DNA of 64,000 bases. Source: Vicinamibacteria bacterium (lineage in GTDB: Bacteria > Acidobacteriota > Vicinamibacteria > Fen-336). Location of the stretch: the NCBI GenBank assembly GCA_025994075.1, contig JAMQGV010000004.1, positions 62,001 to 126,000 on the forward strand, given 5' to 3'. The translations under genes and the position numbers were made by a program. This document shows positions 33,761-42,324 of this stretch, one piece after another; position 1 is the first letter of the stretch, and every line of letters begins with the position of its first letter. The notes under the pieces are model-generated. The model was not told where the DNA came from, did no database searches, and saw nothing but the letters and a program-made list of their open reading frames with translations.

Positions 33761-35752
33761 ATGAGCGGCCGGCGGCGGCGGCGTGCCGCCCCGGACCCGG
33801 CGCCGGAGCGCGCCCGCGTCGCGGCCGCGGACGCGCCCCCCGCCGGGGCGGCGACCCCGTGGGCGCTCCTGGCGGCGCTGCTGGCGCTGGTCGCGCTCGT
33901 GTACCAGCCCGCGTGGCACGGCGGGCTGCTGTGGGACGACGCGGCGCACGTCACCCGTCCCGAGTTGCGCTCTCTCGGCGGCCTGTGGCGGATCTGGACG
34001 GAGCTCGGAGCGACGCAGCAGTACTACCCGCTGCTGCACTCGGCGTTCTGGGTGCAGCACGCGCTGTGGGGCGACGCCACGACGGGCTACCACCTGGCGA
34101 GCCTCGCCGCGCACGCGGTGGCAGCGTGGCTGCTCGCCCGGGTCCTGATGCGGCTGGGAGCTTCGGCAGCAGGCGCCGGCCTCGCGGCGGTGCTCTTCGC
34201 GCTGCACCCCGTGCACGTGGAGTCGGTCGCCTGGATCAGCGAGCAGAAGAACACGCTGTCGGCGGCGCTGGGCCTCGCCGCCGCGCTCGCCTACCTCCGC
34301 TTCGACGACACCCGCGCGCCGCGCCACCGTCGCGTCGCGCTCGTCCTCTTCGCGCTGGCGCTGCTGACGAAGTCCGTGACCGCGATGCTGGCGCCGGCGC
34401 TGGTCGTCGTCGCGTGGTGGCGGCGGGGCCGCGTCGACCCGCGGCGCGACCTGTGGCCGCTCGCGCCGTTCTTCGCGCTGGGGGGCGCGGCCGGCCTGCT
34501 CACGGCGTGGCTCGAGCGCGCGCAGATCGGCGCCGAAGGCACGGCGTTCGACCTCTCGGCCACGGGGCGCCTGGCGGTCGCCGGCCACGCGTTCTGGTTC
34601 TACCTCGGCAAGCTGGCCTGGCCCGCCGACCTCGCGTTCGTCTACCCGCGCTGGGACCCAGAGCGCCTCTCGCCGCTGCCGGCGCTGGCCGCCGCGGCTC
34701 TCGCGATCGGCCTGTTCGCGATCCGGGCCCGCACCCGCGCGCCGTTCGCCGCGGTCGCGACGTTCGCCATCCTGCTGTTCCCGGCGCTCGGCTTCTTCAA
34801 CGTCTACCCGTTCCGCTACTCGTTCGTCGCCGACCACTTCCAGTACCTGGCGAGCGTGGCGCCGCTGAGCCTCGCCGCGGTCGCGATCACGGCCGCGGCG
34901 CGCCGCGCGCGACCCTCGCCCCTGGCGCCGGCGCTCGCGGGCGTGCTCGTGGCGGCCCCGCTCGCCGTCCTCACCTGGCGGCAGGCGCACGACTACGCCG
35001 ACGCGGAGCGGCTGTACCGAGCGACCCTCGCGCGCAACCCGGCGGCCTGGCTGGCGCACAACAACCTGGGTTTGCTGCTGTGGGGCGACGGCCGGCTCGC
35101 CGAGGCGCGGCGGCACCTCGAAGAAGCGCTGCGGCTCGCGCCCGACGTCGCCGAGCACCGCCTGAACGTGGGACGGCTGCGGCTGGCGGAGGGCGCCGCC
35201 GCCGACGCGCTGCCGCACCTCGAGGCCGCCGTGCGGCTGGACCCGTGGCTGGTCAGCGCGCACAACAACCTCGGCGTGGCGCTGCTGCGGCTGGGCCGGG
35301 CCCAGGAGGCGATTCCGCGCCTCGAGGAAGCCCTGCGTCGCGCGCCGGACCTCGCCGAAGCGCGGACCAATCTGGCGATCGCTCACGCCCAGGCGGGAGG
35401 GGCGCTGGCGCGCGCGGGCCGGCTGCAGGACGCGGTGGGCCACCTCGAGGAGGCGATCCGCCTCGATCCGGCGCGCCCGGAGCCGCGCGGCGACCTCGGC
35501 ATCGCGCTGCAGATGCTCGGGCGCGCGGACGAAGGCCTGGCGCAACTCCGCGAGGCGGCGCGCCTGCGCCCGGACGATGCGGCGATGCGCAACAACCTCG
35601 GCGCCGCGCTGCTCGCGCTGGGCCGCCGCGAAGAAGCCGCCGCAGAGTTCGAGGCGGCGCTGCGCCTCGCCCCCGACCTCGCCGCCGCCCGCGACAACCT
35701 CGCGCGGGCGGCGGTTGCGAGGGAACTCAGCTCAACGAGAAATGGACGGTGA
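33761..35752 (+). CDS. Polytopic membrane protein with C-terminal TPRs (TMTC-like, GT-C type)
   Basis: A 663-residue protein. The first 400 residues hold about ten membrane helices and the motifs LLWDDAAHVTRP in the first loop and HPVHVESVAWISEQKNTLSA, which match the TMTC family of transmembrane O-mannosyltransferase-like proteins. From about residue 410 come at least six TPR units (for example AAWLAHNNLGLLLWGDGRLAEARRHL at the start, then repeated NNLGVALLRLGR-type helices). The membrane part would use a lipid-linked sugar, with the TPRs outside; this is inference from the family. A TAGAAT -10-like box is at 33709-33714. Its last 26 bases overlap the convergent TonB-domain gene. Confidence 0.82.
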   Translation: MSGRRRRRAAPDPAPERARVAAADAPPAGAATPWALLAALLALVALVYQPAWHGGLLWDDAAHVTRPELRSLGGLWRIWTELGATQQYYPLLHSAFWVQHALWGDATTGYHLASLAAHAVAAWLLARVLMRLGASAAGAGLAAVLFALHPVHVESVAWISEQKNTLSAALGLAAALAYLRFDDTRAPRHRRVALVLFALALLTKSVTAMLAPALVVVAWWRRGRVDPRRDLWPLAPFFALGGAAGLLTAWLERAQIGAEGTAFDLSATGRLAVAGHAFWFYLGKLAWPADLAFVYPRWDPERLSPLPALAAAALAIGLFAIRARTRAPFAAVATFAILLFPALGFFNVYPFRYSFVADHFQYLASVAPLSLAAVAITAAARRARPSPLAPALAGVLVAAPLAVLTWRQAHDYADAERLYRATLARNPAAWLAHNNLGLLLWGDGRLAEARRHLEEALRLAPDVAEHRLNVGRLRLAEGAAADALPHLEAAVRLDPWLVSAHNNLGVALLRLGRAQEAIPRLEEALRRAPDLAEARTNLAIAHAQAGGALARAGRLQDAVGHLEEAIRLDPARPEPRGDLGIALQMLGRADEGLAQLREAARLRPDDAAMRNNLGAALLALGRREEAAAEFEAALRLAPDLAAARDNLARAAVARELSSTRNGR

Positions 35753-37112
35753 CCGTCATGATGACGGGCACCGGCACGCCGTCCCACAGCGTCGGCGCGA
35801 ACTTCCATTGCCTGACCGCTTCCTCCGCCGCCGAATCGAGGAGCGGGATGCCCCGCACGATCCGGGTGCCGACGACGCTCCCGTCCACTCCGATCGTGCA
35901 CTCGATGATCACGACTCCCTGCACTCGGGCCGTGACGGCGATCTCCGGGTAGACGGGCGGCACGTGCACGAGCTTCTTCGGCTCGCGTATCTGTCCTCCG
36001 ACTCGCAGCGCACCGACCGGGGTGGCGGCGGGGGCCGCAGGCGGCGGGGTGACGGGGAACGCTGCCGAAGGCCGCGGGGGTGGCGGGGGCGCCGGGGGCG
36101 GAGCCACGACGGCCACGAAACGTTCGCTGGCCTGGCGGAGCGGGACCCCGGCCGACCGCAGGCGCTGGGCGCGAGCGGACTGCGCCTGCGCCTCGTCGAG
36201 CAGGAGCTTCTGGCTCGCGGGATCGGTGGTCGCCAGGGCCTTGGCCCGGAGCAGCAGGATCTTGTAGACGACCGCCTCGAGGTACTCCGCGTCGAGGGCC
36301 AGGGCCCGTTCCACGTGGCGGAGGCCGCGCTCGAGGTAGTCGGCCCTCCTCGCGGCCTCGAGCGAGTGGTCGCGGTCGACCTTGCTCCAGAGCTGGGTCG
36401 CCATGGCGAAGTTCCCGGTGGGGTCCGCTGGGCCCGCGCTCACGCACTTCTCGAACGTCTCCACGAAGTCGTCGAAGCGCGAGGTCCCGTTCCAGACGGG
36501 CTGCAGGTAGAGCTGCGCCAGTTGGGTGCAGGCCCCGGAGCCGGGTGCCTGTGCGATCACCGCGGCGAGCGCGCGCTCGGCCTCGGGGAAGCGCCGGTTG
36601 CGCTCGTAGACCGTCGCCACCAGCCACTGCTCGTGCCACGGAATCCCGGGGGTGCGCTCGAGCTCGGCCGCGAAGCCGACGAGCGCCGGGTCGGCGGCTG
36701 CTTCGGGGTCAGCCAGGTACAAGGCGATCAGCGTGCTCAACCCCAGCGGCCGCGCGCGTCGCTGCCAGTCGCTGGGAGCCGCGGCGGAGGCCGTCAGCCA
36801 GCGTCGAAGGCTGGCCTCGGCCAGGCGTCGGTGCGCCACGGCATCGGCCTCCGAGACGGCGGGAACGGCGAGGCCCTGGGAGGCCGCCAGCGTCGGGGAG
36901 GAGAGCGCCGCGTGCGCCCGGCCGAGAAACAGGTGCGGATCGGGTTCGTCAGGGGCCTCGTTCGCGGCTTCGGCGCACTTCTGCGCAGCCGCCACGAAGG
37001 ACTGCCGCTCGACGAGCTGGCGGCACTCGAGGAATGTGTCGCGTCCGGGCGAGGGTGGGTCGACCGAAGCTGCCGCCAGGGCAGCGCCGAGCGCTGGGGC
37101 GAGAAGCGACAT
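35727..37112 (-). CDS. TonB C-terminal-domain protein with helical repeat region
   Basis: A 461-residue protein. A short hydrophobic N-terminus (MSLLAPALGAALAAAS) acts as signal peptide. Residues about 25-310 are helical and TPR-like. A Pro-rich linker (VVAPPPAPPPPPRPSAAF) precedes a TonB C-terminal domain (about 375-461) with VYPEIAVTARVQGVVIIECTIGVDGSV and AVRQWKFAPTLWDGVPV, both classic. Lacking the N-terminal anchor of true TonB, it is more like the many energy-transducer-like periplasmic proteins of Acidobacteriota. It overlaps the convergent TMTC-like gene by 26 bases. Confidence 0.85.
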   Translation of the reverse strand: MSLLAPALGAALAAASVDPPSPGRDTFLECRQLVERQSFVAAAQKCAEAANEAPDEPDPHLFLGRAHAALSSPTLAASQGLAVPAVSEADAVAHRRLAEASLRRWLTASAAAPSDWQRRARPLGLSTLIALYLADPEAAADPALVGFAAELERTPGIPWHEQWLVATVYERNRRFPEAERALAAVIAQAPGSGACTQLAQLYLQPVWNGTSRFDDFVETFEKCVSAGPADPTGNFAMATQLWSKVDRDHSLEAARRADYLERGLRHVERALALDAEYLEAVVYKILLLRAKALATTDPASQKLLLDEAQAQSARAQRLRSAGVPLRQASERFVAVVAPPPAPPPPPRPSAAFPVTPPPAAPAATPVGALRVGGQIREPKKLVHVPPVYPEIAVTARVQGVVIIECTIGVDGSVVGTRIVRGIPLLDSAAEEAVRQWKFAPTLWDGVPVPVIMTVTVHFSLS

Positions 37113-37209
37113 GGCACCTCCGGGGATGCGCGGACGCTAGCACAGCGCAGGGCGATCTCCTCGGGTCGTCGAGGCCGGGCGCAGGCCTGACCGAACCGGC
37201 CCGCGCGGC

Positions 37210-37382
37210 TCAGCCCGGGTAGGTGATGGTGTACTGCGCGCGGCCGCCCGTGAGCGTCGCGGCGCCGGTGTCGGCGTCGGAGCCGGGGGCGTGGCCGCTG
37301 CGGGGCTTCCGCCCCCGCACCCCGCAAGGCAGCCCAGCGCCGCGGCGAACGCGGCGAGCACGCGTGGACGGGTCCTGATCAT
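37210..37382 (-). pseudogene. Small lipoprotein, reading frame apparently shifted
   Basis: The ATG at 37382 has GGAGG upstream and begins a clear lipoprotein signal (MIRTRPRVLAAFAAALGCLAGC, lipobox LAGC). After the Cys the same frame runs into low-quality Arg-rich sequence. A different frame then shows all-G/C third positions and ends cleanly with ATLTGGRAQYTITYPG and TGA at 37210. The switch would need one extra base, most easily in the G run near 37315. It may be an assembly error or a true mutation of a protein of about 57 residues. I do not recognise a family. The 37113-37209 stretch between this and the TonB-domain gene shows nothing else. Confidence 0.45.
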
Positions 37383-37475
37383 CGCGACACCTCCGAACGG
37401 GAACCCCCACCGAAACGTTGGGGAGTCGGAGGCTTCGGGTGCTGTCGAAATCCTGCGCCTGCGCTTGGGCGACCC

Positions 37476-38882
37476 TCAGGCCACGACGCTGCTGGCGTCT
37501 CCGGGGCCCTCGAGGATCTCCGCGATCACGCGCAGCGCGCGGTCGAGCTGGTCGCGGTCTCGCGCCGCGCCGAGGCACAGGCGGATCGCGTGCGGCGTCG
37601 GTGCGCGGCCGACGACGAAGGCTTCGGTCGGGGTCAGGCGCACGCCGCGCCGGCTGGAGTGGGCGACCACCGCGTCCGCGCGCCACGGCTCGGGGAGCTG
37701 CAGCCAGAGGTGGAACGACGCCGGGCTCGCCGCGTAGCGCAGGCCCGCGAAGGCCGCCGCCGCGCGCTGCTGGCGGGCGGCGACCTCCGCGCGCTTGGCG
37801 GCGAGCAGCTTTTCCGCGGTGCCGTCGGTCAGCCAGCGGGCGGCGATCTCCGCCATCAGCGGCGCCGCCATCCAGGTGCTGGTGCGGACGAGCTCCGCGA
37901 AGCGGTGGGCGAGCGGCGCGGGCGGCACGAGGAAGCCGATCCGCAGGCCGGGCGCCAGCCCCTTCGAGGTCGAGGTCACGTAGCAGGTGACGTCGGGGGC
38001 CAGCGCCGCGATCGGCGCGGGCGGCTCGGGCAGCAGCCGGCCGTGCACGTCGTCTTCGACGATCACGGCGCCGTGGCGGCGGGCGATCTCCGCGACCTCC
38101 AGCCGGCGCCGCTTCGACATCGTCGCCGTCGTCGGGTTCTGCAGGGTGGGCACGCAGTAGATCGCGCGCGGCTGCTTGTCGGCGCAGGCCGCCTCCAGCG
38201 CGTCGGGGCGCAGGCCCTCGGCATCCATCGCCACGCCGTGCAGCCGCAGGTGGAAGGCCGCCGCCACCGCCTTGAGGCCGGGATACGTGACCTCCTCCGT
38301 CAACATCACGTCGCCGGGCTTGAGCAGCGCATGGAACGCGGCCGCCATCCCGTGCTGGCAGCCGTTCACGACGTAGACGTCGTTCGCGCTCACGGGATAC
38401 CCGGAGCGGGTGACCCACAAGGCGCCCGCCGCGCGATGCCGCGCGTGGCCGCCGTCGGGCGGGTACTCCATCAGCTCCGCGGTCGCCGGGTCGCGGGCGA
38501 GCGCCTGCAGCGTCGCCGCCAGCGCGTCGCCGCGGTGGTCGAGCGGCGGCACGTTGAGGCTCAGCTCCGCGACCTCGTCGTCGAGCGCGACCGCCGCCGA
38601 GGCGCCGCGCGAGACGGCGGCCGGCGCGGCGTCGGCCAGCGGCCCGCGCGCGAACGTGCCGCGGCCGACCTCGCCGGACACGAACCCGCGGCGCTCGGCC
38701 TCGGCGTAGGCGCGGCTGACGGTGCCGACCGTGACGCCGAGCTGCTCGGCCAGCTCGCGATGGGTGGGCAGTCGGGCCCCGTGCGCGAGGCGCCCGGACA
38801 GCACGTCCTCGGAGAGCGCGTCGGCGAGGGCCAGGTACTTGGGTCCGCTCCGCCCGTTGAGGTCCGGCGCCCACATTGTCAT
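37476..38882 (-). CDS. pdxR: MocR/PdxR-type GntR regulator with aminotransferase domain
   Basis: A 468-residue regulator. An N-terminal winged helix-turn-helix (about residues 15-75: LPTHRELAEQLGVTVGTVSRAY) is joined to a type I aminotransferase-like domain with the PLP lysine in TSTSKGLAPGLRIGF. MocR proteins use PLP as effector; those next to pdxS/pdxT (PdxR) control PLP synthesis, and both genes are in the divergent operon here, so PdxR is the best name, by context. The ATG at 38882 lies right at the start predicted from its -10 box, so the message may be leaderless; ATG 38876 is an alternative. Confidence 0.85.
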   Translation of the reverse strand: MTMWAPDLNGRSGPKYLALADALSEDVLSGRLAHGARLPTHRELAEQLGVTVGTVSRAYAEAERRGFVSGEVGRGTFARGPLADAAPAAVSRGASAAVALDDEVAELSLNVPPLDHRGDALAATLQALARDPATAELMEYPPDGGHARHRAAGALWVTRSGYPVSANDVYVVNGCQHGMAAAFHALLKPGDVMLTEEVTYPGLKAVAAAFHLRLHGVAMDAEGLRPDALEAACADKQPRAIYCVPTLQNPTTATMSKRRRLEVAEIARRHGAVIVEDDVHGRLLPEPPAPIAALAPDVTCYVTSTSKGLAPGLRIGFLVPPAPLAHRFAELVRTSTWMAAPLMAEIAARWLTDGTAEKLLAAKRAEVAARQQRAAAAFAGLRYAASPASFHLWLQLPEPWRADAVVAHSSRRGVRLTPTEAFVVGRAPTPHAIRLCLGAARDRDQLDRALRVIAEILEGPGDASSVVA

Positions 38883-38890
38883 GGTGACAA
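38876..38890. promoter_or_regulatory. Palindrome TTGTCA-TGG-TGACAA over the regulator start codon
   Basis: Perfect 6-base arms spaced by 3 bases cover the ATG of the PdxR-type gene and touch its -10 box. The half-site TTGTC/GACAA recurs at 38941-38960. This is a likely autoregulatory operator. Confidence 0.55.
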
Positions 38891-38918
38891 TATAGGGGTT
38901 GCATCGCGATTGAGTCAA
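38889..38918 (-). promoter_or_regulatory. Sigma-70-type promoter of the PdxR-type regulator
   Basis: On the minus strand TTGACT (38918-38913), an 18-base spacer and TATATT (38894-38889). Both boxes are good for this GC-rich DNA. Transcription would begin near 38882, at the start codon. Confidence 0.6.
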
Positions 38919-38927
38919 GACTATCTT
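38899..38927 (+). promoter_or_regulatory. Sigma-70-type promoter of the PLP operon
   Basis: TTGCAT (38899-38904), a 17-base spacer and TATCTT (38922-38927) point toward the decarboxylase gene. It is interleaved with the divergent regulator promoter. The predicted start is near 38934, leaving a leader of about 68 bases that contains the second TTGTC/GACAA pair. Confidence 0.5.
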
Positions 38928-38971
38928 GGCGGAGGATCGGGACAATTGCGCATGATTGTCTTGATTCAATC
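38908..38971. repeat. Long inverted repeat and second operator-like pair in the pdxR/decarboxylase gap
   Basis: GATTGAGTCAAGAC (38908-38921) and GTCTTGATTCAATC (38958-38971) are inverted copies with 13 of 14 bases paired. Between them GACAAT (38941-38946) and ATTGTC (38955-38960) form a second perfect inverted pair that repeats the half-site seen at 38876-38890. The layout suits a dimeric or looped MocR regulator. Confidence 0.6.
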
Positions 38972-39001
38972 CTTCAAAGCGGGGCAAGGGGAGTCGGGAA
39001 C

Positions 39002-40474
39002 GTGAACATCGTGGCCAATCCGACGACGGCCGTCGAAGAGACGCTCGATCCGCAGGACTGGGAGGCCGTGCGCCGCCTGGGCCACCGCATGGTCGACGAC
39101 CTCGTCGAGCAGCTCTCGACCGTGCGGCAGCGCCCGGTGTGGCAGCGGGTGCCCGACCCCGTGCGCGCCGCGCTGCGCGAGCCGCTGCCGGTCCACGGCC
39201 AGCCGCTCGAACACGTCTACGAGGAGTTCCGCAGTCGCGTGCGCCCGTACCCGACGGGCAACATCCACCCGCGCTTCTGGGGCTGGGTGATGGGCACCGG
39301 CACCGTCACCGGCGCGCTCGCCGACCTGCTGGCGGCGGGCATGAACTCGTCGGTCTCGATCTTCGACGACGCGCCTTCGCTCGTGGAAGAGCAGGTGACG
39401 CGCTGGCTCGTCGAGGCGATGGGCTTCCCCGAGACCGCGTCGGGCCTGCTCGTCAGCGGCGGCTCGATGGCCAACCTCGTCGGCCTGGCCGTCGCCCGCA
39501 ACGCGCGCGCGGGCCACGACGTGCGCGCCCACGGCGTCGGCGGCACGATCTTCACGCTGTACGCCTCGAGCGAGACCCACAACTCGGTCGCCAAGGCGGT
39601 GGAGCTGCTCGGCCTCGGCCGCGAGCACCTGCGCAAGGTCCCGGTCGACGGCGATTTCCGGATCGACACCGGCGCGCTGGCCACCGCGATCGAGGCCGAC
39701 CGCGCGGCCGGGCGCCGGCCGCTGGCCGTGATCGCCAACGCCGGCACCGTCAACACGGGCGCCGTCGACCCGCTGCACGCGCTGGCCGACCTCTGCGCGC
39801 GCGAGGGCCTGTGGCTGCACGTCGACGGCGCGTTCGGCGCGATGGCCGCGCTGTCGCCGGAGCTGCGCCCGCGCGTCGCCGGCCTGGAGCGCGCCGACTC
39901 GCTGGCCTTCGACCTCCACAAGTGGGCCTACGCGCCGCTCGAGGTCGGCTGCGTGCTGGTGCGCCAGGCGGACGAGCACCGCGCGGCCTTCGCGGCCGCG
40001 GCCGACTACCTGGCCGCGGCCCGCGGCGGGCTGGTGGCGCGGCGCGAGAAATTCTCCGACCTCGGCGTCCAGCTCTCCCGCAACTTCCGCTCGCTGAAGC
40101 TGTGGATGATGCTGAAGGAGCACGGCTTCGCGAAGCTGGGCCGGCTGGTCGCGCAGAACGTCGCGCAGGCGCGCCACCTGGCCGGCCTGGTCGACGCGCA
40201 GCCGGGGCTCGAGCGCGTCGCGCCCGTGCCGCTCAACGTCGTCTGCTTCCGCTACCGCGGCGGGCTGTCCGACCCCGCCGCGCTCGACGCCCTCAACCGC
40301 GAGCTGGTCGTGCGCCTGCACGAGAGCGGGATCGCGGCGCCCTCGGGTACGCTGGTGCGGGGGAGCTACGCGGTGCGGGCGGCGATCACCAACCATCGCA
40401 GCCGCCGCGACGACTTCCGCATCCTGGTGGACGCGTGCCTCGAGATCGGACGGGAACTGGAGAAGACGACGTGA
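39002..40474 (+). CDS. PLP-dependent amino acid decarboxylase (group II)
   Basis: A 490-residue enzyme of the aromatic-L-amino-acid/glutamate decarboxylase superfamily. The PLP lysine is Lys307 in FDLHKWAYAP; IHPRFWGWVMGTGTVTG near residue 88 and LLVSGGSMANLVGL are the usual substrate and phosphate-binding regions; WLHVDGAFGA holds the PLP-pyridine Asp. The substrate cannot be set from sequence alone, aromatic amino acids being most likely. The GTG at 39002 is preceded by AAGGGGAG. First gene of an operon that runs through EamA, pdxS, cyclase, PhzF and pdxT; its stop overlaps the next GTG. Confidence 0.88.
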   Translation: MNIVANPTTAVEETLDPQDWEAVRRLGHRMVDDLVEQLSTVRQRPVWQRVPDPVRAALREPLPVHGQPLEHVYEEFRSRVRPYPTGNIHPRFWGWVMGTGTVTGALADLLAAGMNSSVSIFDDAPSLVEEQVTRWLVEAMGFPETASGLLVSGGSMANLVGLAVARNARAGHDVRAHGVGGTIFTLYASSETHNSVAKAVELLGLGREHLRKVPVDGDFRIDTGALATAIEADRAAGRRPLAVIANAGTVNTGAVDPLHALADLCAREGLWLHVDGAFGAMAALSPELRPRVAGLERADSLAFDLHKWAYAPLEVGCVLVRQADEHRAAFAAAADYLAAARGGLVARREKFSDLGVQLSRNFRSLKLWMMLKEHGFAKLGRLVAQNVAQARHLAGLVDAQPGLERVAPVPLNVVCFRYRGGLSDPAALDALNRELVVRLHESGIAAPSGTLVRGSYAVRAAITNHRSRRDDFRILVDACLEIGRELEKTT

Positions 40475-41412
40475 CCGCCGCGACCCTCGCCGCGCGGGCG
40501 ACCCGCGCCGCCACCTCGCACCTGAGCCCCGCCGAGAAGCGCGGGCTCGGCCTCGTGCTGATCTCGGCCGTCGCCTACGGCGCGATGCCGATCCTCGCCA
40601 AGTGGGCCTACGCGGGCGGCGCCTCGCGCGAGACGCTGCTCGGCTGGCGCTTCCTGATGGCCGCCGCGCTGTTCGCGCTGCTGGCGCCGCGCGGCGGCGA
40701 GGCGCTACCCCTGCGCAAGCGGCTGGTCCTGTGGGGGCTGGGGGCCATCTTCGTCGGCAACGCCTACTGCTACTTCACCGCGCTGCAGACGGTGCCGGCG
40801 TCGCTGCTCTCGCTCGTGCTCTACACCTACCCGGTGATCGTCACCCTGCTGTCCGCCGCGGCGGGCCAGGAGGCGCTGCGCGCGCGCAGCCTGGTCGCCG
40901 GCGTGCTGGCCTTCGCGGGCTGCGGCATCAGCGCCTTCGCGGGCGCCGCCAGCGGCGGCTCGTGGCTCGGCATCGGCATGGCGTTCGGCTCGGCCTCGAT
41001 CTACGCGATCTACATCGTGCTCTCGGGCCACTACGCGCAGGGCGTGTCGACCGAGGCGGCCTCGCGCCACGTCGCCCAGGCCGCGGCTGCGATCTTCGGG
41101 CTGGAGGCGTTGTTCAAGGGCGAGCTGCTGGTCGCGCTGCCGGTGTCGGCGTGGCTGTCGATCGCGGCCGTCGGCTTCGTCTGCACGGTCGTCGCGTTGC
41201 AGACGTTCCTGGCCGGCGTGGCGCTGATCGGCCCCGGCCGCGCCGCCGTCGCCAGCTCGTTCGAGGTGATCGTGACCCTGGGCCTGGCCGCCGCCGTGCT
41301 GGGCGAGGGGGTCGGGCTGAAAGAAATCCTGGGCGCCACCCTGATCCTGGGCGGCGTGGCGTTGCACAATCTCGCACCAAGGCGACGGGTTCGTCCCGGC
41401 CTGCACGACTGA
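40471..41412 (+). CDS. EamA/DMT-family transporter
   Basis: A 313-residue membrane protein with about ten helices arranged as two EamA domains (about 25-155 and 165-305). Motifs SAVAYGAMPILAKWAY in helix 1 and SFEVIVTLGLAAAVLGE in the last part are family-typical. EamA proteins export amino acids, amines or metabolites. Its place directly behind a decarboxylase (GTGA overlap) suggests export of the decarboxylation product or uptake of a related compound; this is inference. Confidence 0.88.
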   Translation: MTAATLAARATRAATSHLSPAEKRGLGLVLISAVAYGAMPILAKWAYAGGASRETLLGWRFLMAAALFALLAPRGGEALPLRKRLVLWGLGAIFVGNAYCYFTALQTVPASLLSLVLYTYPVIVTLLSAAAGQEALRARSLVAGVLAFAGCGISAFAGAASGGSWLGIGMAFGSASIYAIYIVLSGHYAQGVSTEAASRHVAQAAAAIFGLEALFKGELLVALPVSAWLSIAAVGFVCTVVALQTFLAGVALIGPGRAAVASSFEVIVTLGLAAAVLGEGVGLKEILGATLILGGVALHNLAPRRRVRPGLHD

Positions 41413-41436
41413 ACGATTGACGGAGGAGAGACGGAA

Positions 41437-42324
41437 ATGACGGACTCGATCGGCACGCTGCGGCTCAAGACGGGCCTGGCGGAGATGCTCAAGGGCGGCG
41501 TGATCATGGACGTGACCAACGCCGAGCAGGCGAAGATCGCCGAAGACGCGGGCGCCTGCGCCGTGATGGCGCTCGAGCGCGTGCCGTCCGACATCCGCAA
41601 GGACGGCGGCGTCGCCCGCATGACCGACCCGCGGATCATCGAGCAGATCATGGAGACGGTCTCGATCCCGGTGATGGCGAAGTGCCGGATCGGCCACTTC
41701 ACCGAGGCCCGGGTGCTGGAGGCGATGGGCGTCGACTACATCGACGAGTCCGAGGTGCTGACCCCGGCCGACGAGGAGTTCCACGTCGACAAGCACGCCT
41801 TCACCGTCCCCTTCGTGTGCGGCTGCCGCAACCTGGGCGAGGCGCTGCGCCGGATCGGCGAGGGCGCCGCGATGATCCGCACCAAGGGCGAGGCCGGCAC
41901 CGGCAACGTCGTCGAGGCCGTGCGCCACATGCGCGCGCTGATGAGCGGCATCAAGCGGCTGACGATCCTCGGGCCCGAGGAGCTGATGACCGAGGCCAAG
42001 AACCTGGGCGCGCCCTACGAGCTCGTGCGCATGGTCGCCCGCGACGGCAAGCTGCCGGTGCCGAACTTCTCGGCGGGCGGCATCGCCACCCCGGCCGACG
42101 CCGCGCTGATGCGGGCGCTGGGCGCCGAGGCCAACTTCGTCGGCTCCGGCATCTTCAAGTCGCAGAACCCGGCCAAGGTGGCGAAGGCGATCGTGCGCGC
42201 GACGACCCACTGGCAGGACGCGAAGATCGTGCTCGAGGTCTCGAAGGACCTGGGCGAGCCGATGAAGGGCCTGGAGATCGGCTCGATCCCGGAGAACGAG
42301 CGGCTGCAGGGCCGGGGCTGGTGA
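41437..42324 (+). CDS. pdxS: Pyridoxal 5'-phosphate synthase subunit PdxS
   Basis: A 295-residue barrel enzyme that builds PLP from ribose 5-phosphate, glyceraldehyde 3-phosphate and ammonia supplied by PdxT. The catalytic residues are present: Asp25 in VIMDVTN, Lys82 in VMAKCRIGH and Lys150 in [11 protein letters not shown]. Length is normal. A GGAGGAG ribosome binding site precedes the ATG. Its stop overlaps the GTG of a cyclase-family gene, and pdxT follows only after two inserted genes. Confidence 0.97.
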   Translation: MTDSIGTLRLKTGLAEMLKGGVIMDVTNAEQAKIAEDAGACAVMALERVPSDIRKDGGVARMTDPRIIEQIMETVSIPVMAKCRIGHFTEARVLEAMGVDYIDESEVLTPADEEFHVDKHAFTVPFVCGCRNLGEALRRIGEGAAMIRTKGEAGTGNVVEAVRHMRALMSGIKRLTILGPEELMTEAKNLGAPYELVRMVARDGKLPVPNFSAGGIATPADAALMRALGAEANFVGSGIFKSQNPAKVAKAIVRATTHWQDAKIVLEVSKDLGEPMKGLEIGSIPENERLQGRGW

